Assembly (NCBI GenBank): GCA_025922995.1
Contig: JAICGT010000042.1
Span: forward strand, 1 to 8,035
DNA: 8,035 nucleotides
Direction of reading: 5' to 3'
Origin: Fimbriimonadales bacterium
GTDB lineage: Bacteria; Armatimonadota; Fimbriimonadia; Fimbriimonadales; ATM1
The notes beneath the pieces are model-generated. The model had not been told where the DNA came from. It saw only the letters and a program-made list of their open reading frames with translations, and searched no databases. The position numbers and the translations under genes are program-made. Positions 7,925-8,035 of this stretch are shown here, one piece after another (the first letter of the stretch is position 1; each line of letters starts with the position of its first letter).

Positions 7925-8035
7925 GAACAATTGCTCTTCGTTGAAGCCGAACAGCGGGCTTTTCAGGATTGTAGCGAGCGCAAGATCGTCGGCCGGGCAC
8001 AGCAGCGCATCCGCGAGCGCCATCAGGTCCATCAC
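7925..8035 (-). CDS. addA: Internal fragment of the double-strand break repair helicase AddA
   Basis: In the minus-strand frame entering at base 8035, 37 residues read VMDLMALADALLCP, ADDLALATILKSPLFGF and NEEQLF. The phrase DDLALATxLKSPLFG followed by EExLF is a strong signature of AddA, the UvrD-like helicase-nuclease subunit of the AddAB complex that processes broken DNA ends, in its alphaproteobacterial form. After NEEQLF the frame loses all similarity (SSRMRWVW...) and ends at a TGA at 7870-7868. The frame differs from that of the adjoining membrane fusion protein, so this is not a normal gene fusion. It is a gene piece joined to unrelated DNA, probably from another organism. The match is from memory of the family and is strong over its short length. 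Confidence 0.75.

Noticed and set aside
7923..8000. N-terminus (MPGRRSCARYN...) of the open frame that holds the membrane fusion protein piece
   Set aside because: This part is another frame of the addA fragment and does not resemble an adaptor protein; the apparent start at 8000 is accidental.

Overview
The window is a gene-dense stretch of bacterial DNA, moderately GC-rich by eye, with six complete genes, two genes cut by the window or by a junction, and one foreign-looking fragment at the right end. The most likely source is a bacterium of the Armatimonadota (Fimbriimonadia-like). This rests mainly on the secreted protein at 4653-5930, whose C-terminal module matches what I remember from proteins of that group, and on TTG/GTG starts with weak Shine-Dalgarno sites. 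No rRNA or other decisive marker is present, so the assignment is moderate only.

Left block, minus strand (1-2497): signal peptidase I, then a NUDIX hydrolase joined to it by a 4-base ATGA stop/start overlap, then pyrG (CTP synthase) 38 bases further on. pyrG begins with TTG, sits behind a perfect TATAAT, and leaves the window just before its glutaminase His/Glu residues. The order suggests one transcript with an extra internal promoter for pyrG.

Centre, plus strand (2552-4527): a DUF4446 membrane protein, an ECF-type sigma factor starting 2 bases after the DUF4446 stop codon, and a membrane anti-sigma factor. The last has an N-terminal zinc-finger anti-sigma domain, one membrane segment and an outer part resembling FecR/STN domains. 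The unit is closed by a hairpin at 4555-4584. Next come a secreted beta-rich protein of unknown function (4653-5930), preceded by an ECF-promoter-like GGAAC-N17-CGTC, and a putatively exported TPR protein (5994-7613) whose ribosome-binding site lies in the loop of a small hairpin. A simple reading is that the sigma/anti-sigma pair responds to an envelope signal and may drive the secreted protein gene.

Right end, minus strand (7671-8035): after a 14-bp bidirectional hairpin lies the C-terminus of a membrane fusion (efflux adaptor) protein. Within about ten bases near 7917-7925 it changes, in another reading frame, into a piece of the helicase AddA of alphaproteobacterial type. This looks like a chimeric join, most likely an assembly artefact at a contig end, though a real rearrangement is possible. 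No tRNA, rRNA, CRISPR array, insertion sequence or phage gene was seen, and no gene-free stretch exceeds 300 bases.
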